Assembly (NCBI GenBank): GCA_029891385.1 | Contig: CM057225.1 | Location: 15,738,620 to 15,802,619, forward strand | DNA: 64,000 nucleotides | Origin: Erythroxylum novogranatense | Taxonomy: Eukaryota > Streptophyta > Magnoliopsida > Malpighiales > Erythroxylaceae | Direction: 5' to 3' | Shown here: positions 62,111 through 64,000 of the stretch, one piece after another | Layout of the letters: every line of letters starts with the position of its first letter | How positions within the stretch are numbered: the stretch's first letter is position 1 | Position numbers and translations under genes: made by a program | Notes under the pieces: generated by a model | What the model saw: the letters and a program-made list of their open reading frames with translations, nothing else | What the model was told of the DNA's origin: nothing | Databases searched by the model: none

Positions 62111-62317
62111 GACATCTTGTTTCTCCTTTATTCTAGGGTACTTCTCTCTTTTGGATTATCTTTGTAATGTAGTTGTCCATTCCTTTTTATTTGTTTACTT
62201 GCCTACAATGCTTCCTCGTAGGACCTTTCACACTTCCTCTCCTAGTGTGCTTCATATTCTACATCATTGTCGGAATTATGAAATTTATATGTTTGGACTA
62301 GCTTAAACTTTAAACTA

Positions 62318-62611
62318 TGACCCTATTTGGAAAACAACGGATTATATTAATTGTTAGCTGATTCTATCAACAGTTAGCTGATAGTGGATTATATCGCCTA
62401 ATTTAAATAATATCAATTGTTTATTAAAAATGTTTAGTAAAATTAATATTTAGTATAAGTTGTTTATGTAAAATGACTTAATAAGGAATGACTTAAAATC
62501 TCATAAGAAATTATATATTAGATATTTAATTTTATAAAATTATGTTTATAGCTCTAATAAAAATATATAGCAAACAACAACAACAACAACAACAACAACA
62601 ATAATAATAAT

Positions 62612-62652
<41 letters not shown>

Positions 62653-63136
62653 AAAATCATTAACATAAATCAATAAAAACCATATATTTTAATTAATTAA
62701 TTAATTATATTTATTTAATTATATTTATTTATTTAACTATATTATATTTTAATTAATTAAATTTAATTATAATTACGATTATTATAATTGAGAAATAGCA
62801 AGTGTCATGTCACCCTGTGACACTCCTTTGCTTTTTTTAATACCTTTTAGCAATTAAAAGCCTCCACCATTATTAAAAGAATAAAGGGCACAATCGTTAA
62901 CCAAATAAAGTTTTATCAGTTGATCACAAAAAATGCTCTTATAAAGGAGCTTTTAAAAAATCAACTGGTTATGATGCATAAGCCAACCCACCAACTGATA
63001 ACTAAACAAAATAATTAGCTAATATCTCCAAAACACTAAAAAATGGCTGAAATGCCATTTATCAAATAGTCAAACAACTAATACCCTCCAAAACGCTAAA
63101 AATGACTGAAACGTCATTTATCAAATAGGGCCTATA
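62318..63136. mobile_element. Probable non-autonomous hAT-like element
   Basis: Ends CCCTATTTGGAAAAC (62319) and, inverted, GATAAATGACG...CCCTATTTG (63128 leftwards), with TTAGCTGAT/ATTAGCTAA motifs inside both ends. The interior is non-coding, AT-rich, and contains a (CAA)n run. A target duplication could not be fixed. Confidence 0.4.
62571..62652. repeat. (CAA)n microsatellite with an internal (TAA)n patch
   Basis: About 26 trinucleotide units between 62571 and 62652, inside the hAT-like element. Confidence 0.92.
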
Positions 63137-63186
63137 AGGTATTTGTACGTTAAAAAACTTGTTCCACTTCCTTCTTGGCTTGATTA

Positions 63187-63275
63187 TCTGTCTATATAAA
63201 TGATTCACATTTGATATGTTTTTTCTTCCTTCTGTCTATATAAATGATTCACATTTGATGTGTTTTTTTTTCCTT
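63187..63275. repeat. Two-copy tandem repeat, 44-bp period
   Basis: TCTGTCTATATAAATGATTC starts at 63187 and 63231; copies differ at one or two positions. Confidence 0.9.
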
Positions 63276-63365
63276 CACCCCTTAGGCGTGATTGTGATGC
63301 ATTTAGCCAAAATTTTGTTATATCTTGTCTATTTACGTGTAGAATTGGGTATGCAGCACATATCA

Positions 63366-64000
63366 TGTAATAGCCCATTCTTACACTTAGGAATTTATCT
63401 ACTATATGAAATCATATGAGTCATATCATATGAGAATACATGAAGTGCATTTCATTTACATGCATTATATTCACATACATACATGAATTATGATTTAGTA
63501 CACATTGTAAAGATAGTTTATGCACTTAATTGATTTATTATAGGGTATACAAGATTTTAAATGTTTATGTTGTGATTTTGTGATTGTGAATTGATCATGT
63601 TTTGATTTCTGATTTGATGGACTACAATTAATGAATTGAAATTTTTGTCACAACAGGGTGATTAATGAAGTATTACATGCGTTTAGTCTAGGGAAAATAT
63701 TAATTTGCAAGATTAATTGATATATGGGAACTTAGGGTGATCAAGCCTATGAAATAGTGACACATGGCATTAGTAATAGTCTGACACATGGCTTGATTAA
63801 ATGAGTGAAAAATGGTGGCTTAATTGGGTGACAAATGGTCTAGTGATTATGAAATAAGTTGACTAATTATGGAGTGACAATTAGTAGCTTATAAAAAGAG
63901 GCATGTAGCATGGGTCTTTGTTTGATAAGTGTTTATACAAGTGTCCAAACCCTTACCACACACCTAACCCATGACACACACACACATGTACATAAAAAAG
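63366..64000 (+). mobile_element. Start of an LTR (gypsy-like), continues beyond window
   Basis: Begins TGTAATAGCCCATTCTTAC, a start typical of plant gypsy LTRs. A TATA box (TATAAAAA, 63890-63897) follows about 520 bp in, with a leader-like CACACACC-rich segment after it. The rest lies outside the window. Confidence 0.5.
63890..63897 (+). promoter_or_regulatory. TATA box in the right-edge LTR
   Basis: GCTTATAAAAAGAGGCATG; position and sequence fit an LTR promoter. Function inferred. Confidence 0.45.

Overview
This window is nuclear DNA of a flowering plant, most likely a eudicot. It is AT-rich, contains introns with GT/AG borders, and is dominated by nested transposable elements (CACTA, Ty3/gypsy chromovirus, MULE, LINE, SINE and Ty1/copia relics). 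I see only two plausible host genes. One is a small acidic single-pass membrane protein (about 5725-6240, +). The other is a two-exon DUF1005 protein (29740-31169, -), whose splice junction restores a continuous 438-residue frame. Species cannot be named from the sequence.

Layout. 1-819 is the right end of a CACTA-type element that contains two in-frame exons of a conserved plant gene, so it may be a gene-capturing copy. 2028-2744 is a 5'-truncated LINE tail. 4200-6370 holds the acidic membrane-protein gene with an intron-containing leader. 8826-about 21950 is a decayed CACTA element with Transposase_24-like coding pieces. It is split by a full-length Ty3/gypsy chromovirus (Tekay-like; 10897-20817) with 2.65-kb LTRs, a perfect TTATT target duplication, an initiator-Met-tRNA primer site, broken gag-pol and a C-terminal chromodomain. 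22094-24470 is an LTR-like sequence with a minisatellite, and 24720-25013 is a copia RNase H relic. After the DUF1005 gene, 32388-36001 is a tandem array of about 4.4 units of about 815 bp.

The most unusual region is 38914-57096, about 18.2 kb. Its two arms of about 3.1-3.3 kb are inverted copies of each other, almost entirely ATT/AAT-rich. Each arm carries a GC-rich array of about 52-bp units that can form hairpins and, separately, one GC-rich hairpin. Between the arms lie a six-exon FAR1/MULE-type transposase gene (+), damaged and lacking the block with the first catalytic aspartate, and an oppositely oriented broken ATHILA ORF-1-like gene flanked by its own inner inverted repeats. This reads as a very large foldback-type Mutator-like element with two coding cassettes.

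The right end (57097-64000) is repeat-rich: a tRNA-derived SINE, a threefold repeat whose copies end in different microsatellites, a gypsy integrase relic on the minus strand, a probable non-autonomous hAT-like element, and the start of another LTR at 63366 running off the window. Positions of element borders, and all statements about similarity, come from reading by eye; no alignment or database search was run.
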